The notes under the pieces were generated by a model, which did no database searches, had not been told where the DNA came from, and saw nothing but the letters and a program-made list of their open reading frames with translations. A program made the translations under genes and the position numbers. Source: Myxococcales bacterium (GTDB lineage: Bacteria > Myxococcota_A > Polyangia > Palsa-1104 > JAEUJZ01). Taken from it: a stretch of 64,000 nt of DNA. The DNA lies in the NCBI GenBank assembly GCA_016794465.1, contig JAEUKA010000013.1, positions 1-64,000 on the forward strand, given 5' to 3'. Shown here in pieces: positions 27,728 to 35,919 of this stretch (within the stretch, counting starts at the first letter, position 1; every line of letters begins with the position of its first letter).

Positions 27728-29215
27728 ATGTACGAACAGACAGCGGTCAAGAGCGGCGAACACGACAGTTTCGAGACGGACGCGGAGCACGTCATGCAGC
27801 CCGAGCTACCGACGCAGGACTCGGCGCTCGAGGATTCCGTCGGGCAGCTCTCGCGGGTGCAGAACAAGCTCGTTGACACGCTGCATGCGCTTCAGCTCCT
27901 GCCGCCGCATCTGGTCAAGGACCACAGCCGGGCGGTGCGGGCGGTGCAGGAAGCGCTCACGTTGGTTGGTGACACCGACGACAGCGAGGCGATCGGGCCG
28001 ATCGATTGGGTGAAGTTTGGCGAGCGGCTGCTTCAAAGGCGGACCGCCGCCGCGCTCACTCAGGAGTGGCTGGCCGATCGCGTAGGTGTGACAGCGACGA
28101 CGATTCGCCAACTGGAACACCACAACCGCAAGGCGCGCCGCAGCTTGATGTTGAAGCTCCTCGCCGTTCCCGAGCTGAACCTGCGCGTCAGCGACATTGA
28201 ACTATCCGCCGAGATGAGCGCGGGCTATCGCCTCACGCCCACGTCGTGGCTCGGCCCCACGTATGACCCGGTGAGCATGGTCACGCAGCTTGCCGAGACG
28301 CTGAATGGTCAGAGTGGTCAGCTCGAGCAGACCTTGGCCTACATCGATCCGCAGAGCGCGAAGGACTGGTTGACGACGTGCTCAGCGCCCGAGTACAGCT
28401 CGACGTACCGCGACAGCGTTCCCTTTGCGGCGATGGCGCGCAAGATCGCCAATCATGTCGGAGAGCAAGCCCTGACGGTGAGTGCGCTTGGCTGCGGCGA
28501 TGGTCGCGTCGAGGCCGTGCTGACCAAGCATCTCCAGCAGAACCTGCGGATGCCGAAGCAGACGGAGCTTTTTTTGCTTGACGTGAGCCACTCCCTTCTG
28601 AATGCGGCCTACCGTCACTGCTGCGAGGCGTTGCCCGAGATTCGGACCTACACCATTCACGGCAGCTTCCTCGACCTGCCAAAGATGCCGATGCTTGTCA
28701 ATCCACTTCGTGGCCGGTCGAGGCTGTTTGCGATGCTGGGGCTGACCCTGGTCAACCTCAACGACGAGCTGCGCTTCTTCCGTGACACGCTGAGCTGCTG
28801 TGCGCCGGGCGAGCTGTTCCTCTGCGATCTGCTGATTGCCTGCGCTCCCGCCAACGACCGACAGAAAATTCTCAAGCTCGATCCCGTTGGCGACGGCAAG
28901 CTGCGGCCCTCCCATGAGGCATTCCTAAGCGGCCCCATCCGTCGCTACTGCCAAGGTGTCGAGGATGTCGATCTTCGCTGGGAACTGGCACCGTCTGGCG
29001 GTGTTCCGGGCAGCTACGGCTTCGACGCCATCGCCCGAGTCAAGATGCGCGACGGCAGACCCGATCGCCGCTTCCTGATGTTCAGGATTCGCCGCTACGA
29101 CCCAAAGCTGCTGAGCGAGAGCCTCGCCGACCTAGGCTGGAAGACCATCGAACGAATCGACTACGGCCCCGACGGCAAAAAGTCCATGGCGCTGATGCTC
29201 TTGCAGAAGCAGTAG
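27728..29215 (+). CDS. XRE-HTH fused to EgtD-like SAM-dependent methyltransferase
   Basis: 495 residues from the ATG at 27728, preceded by GGAGGA seven bases away. An acidic N-terminal segment is followed by an XRE helix-turn-helix (about 95-150: AALTQEWLADRVGVTATTIR). The C-terminal 290 residues match the histidine-specific methyltransferase family (EgtD-like): VSALGCGDGRVEAVL for SAM binding, LFLLDVSHSLL, FAMLGLTLVNLNDELRFF and the end PGSYGFDAIARV. EgtD trimethylates histidine in ergothioneine synthesis, but no EgtB-like partner is nearby and the HTH fusion points to another substrate or a regulatory role. A broken relative of its C-terminal third lies at 13543. Confidence 0.75.
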   Translation: MYEQTAVKSGEHDSFETDAEHVMQPELPTQDSALEDSVGQLSRVQNKLVDTLHALQLLPPHLVKDHSRAVRAVQEALTLVGDTDDSEAIGPIDWVKFGERLLQRRTAAALTQEWLADRVGVTATTIRQLEHHNRKARRSLMLKLLAVPELNLRVSDIELSAEMSAGYRLTPTSWLGPTYDPVSMVTQLAETLNGQSGQLEQTLAYIDPQSAKDWLTTCSAPEYSSTYRDSVPFAAMARKIANHVGEQALTVSALGCGDGRVEAVLTKHLQQNLRMPKQTELFLLDVSHSLLNAAYRHCCEALPEIRTYTIHGSFLDLPKMPMLVNPLRGRSRLFAMLGLTLVNLNDELRFFRDTLSCCAPGELFLCDLLIACAPANDRQKILKLDPVGDGKLRPSHEAFLSGPIRRYCQGVEDVDLRWELAPSGGVPGSYGFDAIARVKMRDGRPDRRFLMFRIRRYDPKLLSESLADLGWKTIERIDYGPDGKKSMALMLLQKQ

Positions 29216-29245
29216 TGAGCGGGAGACAGGAAGGACAAGCGCAAG

Positions 29246-29270
29246 GCCCCCTGCCAACAGCGCCAGGGGC
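29246..29270 (+). terminator. possible terminator hairpin after the methyltransferase gene
   Basis: CCCCTG and CAGGGG are separated by ten bases, 31 bases after the stop. There is no run of T behind it, so this is weak. Confidence 0.3.
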
Positions 29271-29299
29271 AGTTAGGTTCACCCCGGCGCGCATATGGC

Positions 29300-29650
29300 G
29301 GTTTTGTCTGATGTTTCGATTTTATTTTAATGAGTGCCCATATCATAAGTACTCAGCACGATTGAGGTTTTTTTGAGAACCGATCTTCTCAACCAAGACA
29401 TCTGAGCCTATGTGTCCATGATCATTCAGGCTTAAAATCGAGCACGATGAGTAGTTATATCGCAGTCATTCGGCAAGTTTTGCAATACACGAAGATACAT
29501 TGAGTCACTAGGTACTCATAATGCGTCTATTGAGCACCCGGAGACTCATCAAGAAATACGATGCCGAAAAACCAATCCCCAGCAATTCAAGGGATTTAGG
29601 ATTTTTCGGATCATTTTTCAAAAAATCAAACGGAAAATGATTCTTGCGGG
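29300..29650. other. AT-rich left flank of the element, no gene seen
   Basis: Strongly AT-rich with scattered short words of the type GAGTAC/GAGCAC in both orientations (for example AGTACTCAGCACG, GAGTCACTAGGTACTCAT). This could be an origin, an integrase arm-binding region or decayed DNA. No att duplicate of the right end was recognised. Confidence 0.4.
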
Positions 29651-30586
29651 TCATCTCAGCTTGCAGTCCATTAGGCGGATGGCTTCATGCACAGTAGCCA
29701 GTGTGCCTACACTCATAACATATATCATTGCTTTCTTTCCAGGCTTATACCTTAGCGCACGTCCGACGATTTGGGCACACATGACCACAGACTTCACGTC
29801 ATGATCGATCCATACTGACGCTGTTTCTGGTGTGTCGAATCCCTCTAATAGCATTCTATTTGCGAATATAGTTTTAATTTTGCGATTGTTCCATCTGTCA
29901 AGCACAGACAAATTTGAGCTTAAATCTCTGCTGTGCCCTATCCAATCAGCGCTGGAAAAATTTGCAGATTTCGTCTTTGCATCCTTGTTGCTCGCAACAA
30001 AGACAAGCGTGTAATACTCATCTGATGGGGACAGAACGCTAGCCATCGTCAGCTCAAACGGACACACGACTTTATCAGCAATAGCATCTGTTAATGGATA
30101 AAAATATTTGTTCTTAAATATATGAATCAAACCATTGGTCCATGGAGTCGCACTCAACCCAATCGCACGGTTGAAACGTGACAGCACACGACTGAAGCTA
30201 GGCGCGTCATAACTACTGTGGTGTGCTTCGTCAATGACCAGCATAGTGTCTGGGGTATACCTACCCAGTCTGTCTAACAGGCTAAGCTGTGACGCTAGTA
30301 CCAGCCGAGAGTGACTGGTAGCACGTCTGGTGCCTTGCTCAAATGCAATAGGCTCTCGTGTCAGGCGTACCAGCCGCGAATAGAATTGGCCAAGCAGTCG
30401 TGTGCTAGGAACACACACGATGGCCCGGTGACCCGGAGAGAGTCTGAGCCACGCGAGCACAGAGCCGATCGCCACTTCTGACTTTCCCGCACCGGGTGGC
30501 ATGACGATTAGCGATCTGCCAACTCGGTTGATCGTATGATCACAAATAAATTCAATTGCTTGTGTCTGATGAGCCCAGCGGTTCAT
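29651..30586 (-). CDS. compact SF2 helicase
   Basis: 311 residues, short for a two-domain SF2 helicase. Motif I is LIVMPPGAGKSE, motif Ia area VCVPSTRLLGQF, motif II VIDEAHH (DEAH), motif III IGLSATPW, motif V around LLEGFDTPETASVW and motif VI AQIVGRALRYKPGKK. No nuclease or DNA-binding extension. Probably unwinds or remodels DNA during replication of the element. It is the only minus-strand gene in the element apart from the repressor and diverges from the gene cluster that begins at 30846, so promoters should lie in 30587-30845. Confidence 0.85.
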   Translation of the reverse strand: MNRWAHQTQAIEFICDHTINRVGRSLIVMPPGAGKSEVAIGSVLAWLRLSPGHRAIVCVPSTRLLGQFYSRLVRLTREPIAFEQGTRRATSHSRLVLASQLSLLDRLGRYTPDTMLVIDEAHHSSYDAPSFSRVLSRFNRAIGLSATPWTNGLIHIFKNKYFYPLTDAIADKVVCPFELTMASVLSPSDEYYTLVFVASNKDAKTKSANFSSADWIGHSRDLSSNLSVLDRWNNRKIKTIFANRMLLEGFDTPETASVWIDHDVKSVVMCAQIVGRALRYKPGKKAMIYVMSVGTLATVHEAIRLMDCKLR

Positions 30587-30845
30587 TGCTATGAGTCCTT
30601 CGCTCGGATCGACAGTCCTCTACGCTTCAACACAATGCAAAGATAACGCCACACTCTTAGCCGGCAACTGCCGTCGCAGAAGTAGGTCTTTGCATGGCGA
30701 TCGCTATCGAATGGCTTCGTACAGGCAACACAACGTCGTTTTTTGCTACACATATCGTTTCATTTAAAAGAAATATTGCGACGAGTCAATGCCAATTTGC
30801 GTTTCATTCGCTAAGTATCCGACTTTGTTGTGATACTCTGAGTCA
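30587..30845. promoter_or_regulatory. divergent intergenic region of the element
   Basis: 259 AT-rich bases between the helicase start and the first structural-type gene. It must hold promoters for both directions, but no -35/-10 pair is convincing. No gene of credible content lies inside. Confidence 0.4.
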
Positions 30846-31598
30846 ATGCGACAGGTATTGGGGGTATCAGTGCCCGACTCGGTTGTTTCAGTGCAAGTCC
30901 GCGCAAGCCTTACAAGAAAGGGGCGGCCAAGGGTCATTTACACAGCAGATGTCGACGACGGATTGGACCAGCAGCAAATCATCGACACCATTTCGATGGA
31001 TCGCTCTTTCTGGGGATGGGTCACAAGCCAGATTCAAAGCGGACGGCTTACCGGCGCAGATCAGACGGACGATTGCGTAAGTTTCCGGGTGTCCTGCGTG
31101 TTTCTGAACCAGGACGGGAACGCAGCCGTGATTGACCAGTCGACAGGTCAGACCGTCTATGTGTTCCCTTCGCCGTGGGAGTTTTCCAAGGGACCGATCG
31201 CCAAGAGCGAGCAGCAGAGTCTCGTCGAGGTAGTAGACAAGCTCACTCACCTACTAGCCGACTCCAACCGGGCGATCGTTGAGTCACACAAAGTCCTGCC
31301 CGAAGTGATGGCTCGCATGCTCAAAGACGTATCCGAGCAAGGCCGTGCTAGCACAGTTTCGGCGACCGAGCAAGCTGCGAAGTTGTTAACGGCGATGGTC
31401 GAACCGCTCAAGACGCAGTTGACACTTATCGACCGACACAGCGCCAATGAAACCGAGCGAGCCAATAAGTCGACTGATGCGGTGATTAGAAGTTTAAACG
31501 CAGACGCAAGCGGAGCGAAAGACCCTCGTGGTGATGAGGAAAAATTGCTAGACACGATGGAGCGCGGCTGGCGTTTCATCAAGACTGTAACAAGCTAG
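30846..31598 (+). CDS. element gene 1: beta N-terminus plus helical C-terminus, unknown
   Basis: 250 residues. The first half is beta-rich (MRQVLGVSVPDSVVSVQVRA, then CVSFRVSCVFLNQDGNAAVI); the second half is long helices with coiled-coil character (SEQQSLVEVVDKLTHLLADS, later ATEQAAKLLTAMVEPLK). No Walker, HTH or nuclease motif. It heads the plus-strand gene train, ten bases before the next gene. The family is not recognised; replication accessory or scaffold roles are both possible. Confidence 0.6.
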   Translation: MRQVLGVSVPDSVVSVQVRASLTRKGRPRVIYTADVDDGLDQQQIIDTISMDRSFWGWVTSQIQSGRLTGADQTDDCVSFRVSCVFLNQDGNAAVIDQSTGQTVYVFPSPWEFSKGPIAKSEQQSLVEVVDKLTHLLADSNRAIVESHKVLPEVMARMLKDVSEQGRASTVSATEQAAKLLTAMVEPLKTQLTLIDRHSANETERANKSTDAVIRSLNADASGAKDPRGDEEKLLDTMERGWRFIKTVTS

Positions 31599-31607
31599 AA
31601 AGGGCAT

Positions 31608-32285
31608 ATGAGAATGGCAGCACCAATGGCTTTTGACGAAATCAAGGCACTTCCGAAATCGAAATCACTGCTTGGCCACTTCGGCGCGAGTGGACTTAAC
31701 GCATTAGGCGGCTTTATGGCCGGTCGTGTGCGTGGGCAGATAGCTACAGCCTTCCCAGACTGGAAGGGGGCAGGCACCATTGGAGTCTTTCTCTTCGCCG
31801 TCGCGTTGCGAATGTGGGCACAGAGCGAAAAAGGATGGGACCGGGCCATCAAGGAAATTGCGGCTGGGATGGCCGGATTCGTTGGTAATGACCTTTACCT
31901 CATCTTGCGCGCTGCCCTGGGATGGGGCAAGTGGAAGCGTGAAAAGCCCTATTCGGCAGACTCGGTTGTTATCCATGAAAAGAAGTATTACAGAGCCACT
32001 AAGGATATTCCAGGCACTCCCGTAGCAGAGCCGGGAAAAGATAGTCGATGGGTTCTTTTTGAGACTGCACAAGGATATGAGCCAGAGCAAGTGGCCTGGG
32101 TCGCCCAAGCGCTAGACTCCAATGACGCACTGATCGAAGGACTGGTCAAGGAACAGTTATTGGTTGCCGGGCCAGAGATTGCTGCGATGTCGGGCAAGGA
32201 CTTTACGCAAGCGGAAGCCGATCAGTTGTTTCTTGGAATGCGTGATAGCCTCAAGTCGGTGATCAAGCGGCTGGCGACGGAGTAA
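31608..32285 (+). CDS. element gene 2: hydrophobic N-terminus with CBM5/12-like module
   Basis: 225 residues. The first 100 residues contain hydrophobic, Gly-rich helices (GAGTIGVFLFAVALRMW; EIAAGMAGFVGNDLYLILRA) that could insert in a membrane. Residues about 110-150 (KPYSADSVVIHEKKYYRAT ... SRWVLF) follow the CBM5/12 pattern Y-x-x-x-x-V-x(4)-x-x-Y-x-A...W, as found in chitinases and phage receptor-binding proteins. The C-terminus is helical. Possibly a membrane-associated virion protein that contacts surface glycans; this is inference. Confidence 0.6.
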   Translation: MRMAAPMAFDEIKALPKSKSLLGHFGASGLNALGGFMAGRVRGQIATAFPDWKGAGTIGVFLFAVALRMWAQSEKGWDRAIKEIAAGMAGFVGNDLYLILRAALGWGKWKREKPYSADSVVIHEKKYYRATKDIPGTPVAEPGKDSRWVLFETAQGYEPEQVAWVAQALDSNDALIEGLVKEQLLVAGPEIAAMSGKDFTQAEADQLFLGMRDSLKSVIKRLATE

Positions 32286-32291
32286 GCCATC

Positions 32292-33101
32292 ATGTCGACA
32301 AAGCCAGTCTGGGAAAATCTGTCATTATACGCTTTGCCGGTGGTTTATGGCCATCAACATTCAGGACAACCACCAGCTTGCCTAGACGGGCTTGTCAGAT
32401 ATGCGGCAGATATTGCGGATCGCCGCGAGGCTTATGTATATAACACCCCGGCGCAGATCATGCGTTGGATATATACGCAGCCAGTGCTATTGGATCTAGG
32501 AGAGGAACCGAACATCGCCGGATGCTCACCTAGGCAGCGATCTCGAGTATGGCCCACTGCTGGTCTGAATTGTTGGGAAGCTGTGGCACATCTGCTCGGG
32601 GTTGCATTTCGTCATAGCTGGCCACTTGAATATCACATCTATGATGCGAGAATTGGACGATTGCGGCATGTATTTCCGGCGATTAGGCCGATCGGTTCAG
32701 ATCACATACCGGAACCATTGGTCATACAGCCACCATTGAACGGCATTACGTCACTGTCGCTGCAAGCTGCGCAGGCTGAAGAGTGGTATAACAAGATGCT
32801 TGGCGCAGTGCATTTCGTCGGTGACAAAGTTCTCAGAGTCTTTAATGCTGGTGAATTAGCAGATAGTCTGGCTGACATGGAGGGTGACGAACTGCCAGAT
32901 TGGGCAAGGACCGCCAAGCAGAAGGAAGCACGGGCATCCGCATTGCTCAAGCAGGCAGCGGCAGCTAGCAAGGCGGGCGAGAAACCAGAGAAGGAGGCAA
33001 TCGAAGTAAAGAGCGATGAAGACGTAAAGCGGAGAATTGCCGCGTTAACGGAAGAGCTAGAAAAGCTAAAAACACAAGTTGATAAGGGGGCATCAAAATG
33101 A
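32292..33101 (+). CDS. element gene 3: NCWE-cysteine protein with coiled-coil tail
   Basis: 269 residues. The centre contains AGLNCWEAVAHLLGVAFRH followed by LEYHIYDARIGRLRHVFP; a Cys at a helix start followed by a His and Asp-containing strand is reminiscent of transglutaminase/papain-like folds, but the triad cannot be proved. The last 70 residues are a charged coiled coil (DEDVKRRIAALTEELEKLKT). It overlaps the next gene by four bases. Candidate maturation protease or virion protein. Confidence 0.55.
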   Translation: MSTKPVWENLSLYALPVVYGHQHSGQPPACLDGLVRYAADIADRREAYVYNTPAQIMRWIYTQPVLLDLGEEPNIAGCSPRQRSRVWPTAGLNCWEAVAHLLGVAFRHSWPLEYHIYDARIGRLRHVFPAIRPIGSDHIPEPLVIQPPLNGITSLSLQAAQAEEWYNKMLGAVHFVGDKVLRVFNAGELADSLADMEGDELPDWARTAKQKEARASALLKQAAAASKAGEKPEKEAIEVKSDEDVKRRIAALTEELEKLKTQVDKGASK

Positions 33102-33661
33102 ACAATATGTATCTGTTGCTCGCTCTGATGGGCGGTGGGGGGAACGTCTCCCCACAGTTCATCACGGCGATGCAAGATGCACAGAAGGACTCGTTCGAGC
33201 GCTGGAGCAAGCTGCTCAAGGCGCTTGGACTCATCATCACAACCGGCATCTTCTACTTGCGCGGCATGCCCGCCCCTGTGGACGCTTCCGGTGCGCCGGT
33301 CTTCACCAACGAAGCGCTGAGCAAGCAGATTCAAGCCAGCTTCCAAGAGGGCAAGCGGGAAGCGTTCTGGGTCGCACTGGTCAATAGCGTGGTCGACGCG
33401 GTGCTCGAGTTCATGCGTCCGTCCGCGATGCAGCAAGCGCTGATGACTTCGCTGCTGACGAAGGGTACGTCGACTACCACAGTGATCACTCAGCCTTCGC
33501 CAGCGCCGATCGGCACGATTCCGTCCCCGCCCATGACGACGCTGGTGCAGAGGACAGCCGGGCAAGTGCTGCGCCAAGGGAACTACGGCACGCCGACGGG
33601 CTTTGTGCGTGCTCAGTCTGTGTTTTTCAATCCCGCGACGGGCGAACTGGTTGTGGAGTGA
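33098..33661 (+). CDS. element gene 4: small protein with one hydrophobic helix
   Basis: 187 residues. A helix SKLLKALGLIITTGIFYLRG (about residues 32-51) may span a membrane; a second amphipathic helix follows (AFWVALVNSVVDAVLEFM). The C-terminal 70 residues are Thr/Pro-rich and then beta-like (TGFVRAQSVFFNPATGELVV). Start overlaps the previous stop (ATGA). Layout fits a small capsid- or membrane-associated protein; no family recognised. Confidence 0.55.
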   Translation: MNNMYLLLALMGGGGNVSPQFITAMQDAQKDSFERWSKLLKALGLIITTGIFYLRGMPAPVDASGAPVFTNEALSKQIQASFQEGKREAFWVALVNSVVDAVLEFMRPSAMQQALMTSLLTKGTSTTTVITQPSPAPIGTIPSPPMTTLVQRTAGQVLRQGNYGTPTGFVRAQSVFFNPATGELVVE

Positions 33662-33664
33662 TCC

Positions 33665-34009
33665 ATGCCGTCGCCAATCATCGAGGGATTGCGTCAACAG
33701 TTTTTCTCGTCACTCGGCATCCATGAAAACACGCCGATCGCTGACAGCGACGCTGCGAATCTGATTGACCAGTGGGAACAGTACCTGTACCAGCGCGCCT
33801 CCGGAGGCGGTCCTATGGTCGTGCAAACGCCAGGGTCAGCGCCGGGTCGCGGGTCGATCGTGCTGGCTCCGCCGGTCAATCAGGGTGGCGGCGGTAGCTT
33901 TCCCGGCGGCTCGTCGGGAGGTGGCAGCTTTCCCGTCGGGACGCGAATCAATGCACCAAACCAGGGCGGAGGGATTCGGTATACACCGCCCCCTGCCGCT
34001 AGGAAGTGA
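33665..34009 (+). CDS. element gene 5: Gly/Pro-rich small protein
   Basis: 114 residues. A helical N-terminus (about 1-50) is followed by a flexible Gly/Ser/Pro tail (GGGGSFPGGSSGGGSFPVGT). Such tails are common in minor virion or linker proteins. Four bases separate it from the previous gene. No catalytic residue. Confidence 0.55.
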   Translation: MPSPIIEGLRQQFFSSLGIHENTPIADSDAANLIDQWEQYLYQRASGGGPMVVQTPGSAPGRGSIVLAPPVNQGGGGSFPGGSSGGGSFPVGTRINAPNQGGGIRYTPPPAARK

Positions 34010-34017
34010 GGGCTTTC

Positions 34018-34791
34018 ATGGCCATTTTTGAAGTCGATAACGTCGTGGTTGGGGGTGGCTCTGCCGGGAGCGGTGCCACCTGCCGGGTAAGTGACTGGAC
34101 CCAGAACACGAGCTACTCGGACGGAGCGATCGTGCTCTTCAACGGCTCGCAGTACGTGGCCTGTGGAACCGTACCCGCTGGGCTGATTCCGCCGCTCGAG
34201 TACTACACGCCTCTTACACCCAGTCATCCGCGCTGGCAGCTCGCAGCTCGTGGCCGGTCGCTTCCGCAAGCGTACTCGGACAATCAAACCTACTACGCCG
34301 ACCAAGTGGTGACGCATCTTGGCGGTGTGTTCATTCTCGACGCACCGACGGTCGCCGCAGGAACCCGGCCCAGTCGGGACAAGCGCTGGACTCGGCTGTC
34401 TGAGACTCTGACGGCGGCAGAGAGTGAGCAGATCGGAAGCGGCGACTTGACGAATTTTGCGCCGTCCGTCACTGCCGCAATCATCTCGAGCAGTGATGAG
34501 GTTGCGCGGGTGCGTCACCATCGGGTGCGGATGACGATCTCAAATGTGATTCCCAACGGCGCGCTGTATACCTGCAAGTTTCCGAAGGCAATCCCGTCAG
34601 AGGCCCGTCCGCAGCTCACGATCCAGCCCGAGGATCAGATGGGCTTCTACATGCTCCTGACGGCTACGGCGATCACCAGCGGCGGGCAGATCACCGGCTA
34701 CGTCCTCAACAATCAGGGAGGGGCCGGCCCGTCGACCATTGAGTTTACGGTGTACGTGAAAGAACAGATCGATCAAGTCCATTCCAGCTAG
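34018..34791 (+). CDS. element gene 6: putative receptor-binding protein with two CBM5/12-like modules
   Basis: 257 residues from the ATG at 34018 (a GTG at 34006 overlaps the previous stop, but GAGGG precedes 34018 well). Residues about 23-50 (SDWTQNTSYSDGAIVLFNGS, QYVACGTVP) and about 83-120 (AYSDNQTYYADQVVTHLGGV, FILDAP, ending KRWTRL) both follow the CBM5/12 pattern. The C-terminal third is a separate beta domain (HHRVRMTISNVIPNGALYTC). The arrangement fits a spike that binds polysaccharide on the host. The element's gene 2 carries a third such module. Confidence 0.65.
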   Translation: MAIFEVDNVVVGGGSAGSGATCRVSDWTQNTSYSDGAIVLFNGSQYVACGTVPAGLIPPLEYYTPLTPSHPRWQLAARGRSLPQAYSDNQTYYADQVVTHLGGVFILDAPTVAAGTRPSRDKRWTRLSETLTAAESEQIGSGDLTNFAPSVTAAIISSSDEVARVRHHRVRMTISNVIPNGALYTCKFPKAIPSEARPQLTIQPEDQMGFYMLLTATAITSGGQITGYVLNNQGGAGPSTIEFTVYVKEQIDQVHSS

Positions 34792-34810
34792 ACCACAGAG
34801 GAGAAACACC

Positions 34811-35164
34811 ATGAGAGTCCTAGATCCACTCGACGGAAAAACGACCTACGATTCGGTACGGACCGTTGTGAAGCGGTACACCGCGCTGCTTGGCGCTGAC
34901 GTGTTGGCTTGCATTCTCGATCAAGTCGGCGACCGTCCCAATCTGGCGAGCCCCGCCGCAGTCCTGACGATCGTTGGCACGGGCGCTGTGCAGAAGGCGG
35001 TACACGGCATCAAAGACGCCGACGGCAAGCCCGCCAAGCCGCGAGCCTGGATGATCCAGCGCTGGAAGGCTTGTACAGAGGTCGACATCCAAACCGTCGA
35101 CGACACCAACGTCACCTGCGAGATCACCAACAAGGGCGAAGTGACGATCGCTCTGTTCCTGTAG
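34811..35164 (+). CDS. element gene 7: small protein, unknown
   Basis: 117 residues with ribosome-binding site GAGGAG ahead of ATG. Mixed alpha/beta sequence (YDSVRTVVKRYTALLGADVL, later VTCEITNKGEVTIALFL). No span, no motif. Kept because spacing, direction and codon use fit the gene train. Confidence 0.55.
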   Translation: MRVLDPLDGKTTYDSVRTVVKRYTALLGADVLACILDQVGDRPNLASPAAVLTIVGTGAVQKAVHGIKDADGKPAKPRAWMIQRWKACTEVDIQTVDDTNVTCEITNKGEVTIALFL

Positions 35165-35173
35165 GGGGCTACC

Positions 35174-35395
35174 TTGTCGACGCTGTTTGGGTTCCTGTTC
35201 CGTCTGCCCAGGGCGGTAGGCGTGCCGATTGCAGTGCTTGGCCTCGCGCTGCTGGCGCTGGTGCTCGGTCTGCTCATCGCAAGCCTACCTGTCCTGCTCT
35301 GCGTCCTGAGTGTTCGTAGACGGCTCACGGAGTCCAGACAGCGTCGACTGATTCTTGCTGCGCTGCAAACCAAGGGGGGTCTACATGCGTCGTAA
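35174..35395 (+). CDS. element gene 8: single-span membrane protein
   Basis: 73 residues from a TTG start preceded by AGGGGG. One long hydrophobic helix (VLGLALLALVLGLLIASLPV) with a basic tail (VRRRLTESRQRRL), which would stay in the cytoplasm or virion interior. Size and topology are like minor coat or holin-type proteins. It overlaps the next gene by 11 bases. Confidence 0.6.
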   Translation: MSTLFGFLFRLPRAVGVPIAVLGLALLALVLGLLIASLPVLLCVLSVRRRLTESRQRRLILAALQTKGGLHAS

Positions 35396-35915
35396 CGTCT
35401 GGCTCTTTGCGCAAGCGACTGTGGCTGTACCGCCGGTCTTGTCTATTGACATCGTCGGCAAGTGGCCGATCGACAAGATCCGCGAGATTGCCGATAAACA
35501 GATCAAGCTGGCCAAAGAGAGCTTTGAAATCGCGTCCAAAGTTGCATGGTATGAAGGTCTGTACGTTCGCTTTAAGAGCCATGATCGGTGGTCGCCTTAT
35601 CTAGATAAGATCAAGGCCGCTGAGATGGCACTGAAGCAAGGCGACGTAGGCGTAACCGAGAGCGACAAGAAAAACGCCTATCTCGAAACGTGGACAAAAG
35701 CCCGTCTGGCGTCTGAGGCAATCCACAAAGAGTCTGAAATGGGGCCGACTACCTACGCAACTGTGGCAGTTGATATTTCAAAATCTGCGCAGGATCTCGC
35801 CAAGAAGGCCAAAGAAGAAATCAAGGACTTGGGAAGCGATCTGTCAAGCTCTGTCAAGTGGGGTTTGGCTATCGGTGCCGCGTTATTGATTGTAAGCCAG
35901 TCGAGGAAGCGGTGA
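35385..35915 (+). CDS. element gene 9: helical protein with C-terminal membrane anchor
   Basis: 176 residues from the ATG at 35385 (AAGGGGGG upstream). A hydrophobic N-terminus, then charged helices (DKQIKLAKESFEIASKVAWY) and a C-terminal span SSVKWGLAIGAALLIVSQSR. Tail-anchored topology. No enzymatic motif. Possibly a virion membrane protein if the particle has an internal membrane (inference). Confidence 0.55.
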   Translation: MRRNVWLFAQATVAVPPVLSIDIVGKWPIDKIREIADKQIKLAKESFEIASKVAWYEGLYVRFKSHDRWSPYLDKIKAAEMALKQGDVGVTESDKKNAYLETWTKARLASEAIHKESEMGPTTYATVAVDISKSAQDLAKKAKEEIKDLGSDLSSSVKWGLAIGAALLIVSQSRKR

Positions 35916-35919
35916 CACA

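Noticed and set aside
32292..33101. Calling this the major capsid protein because its length (269 aa) equals that of the corticovirus PM2 capsid protein
   Set aside because: Length alone is no evidence; the sequence has an NCWE motif and a coiled-coil tail instead.
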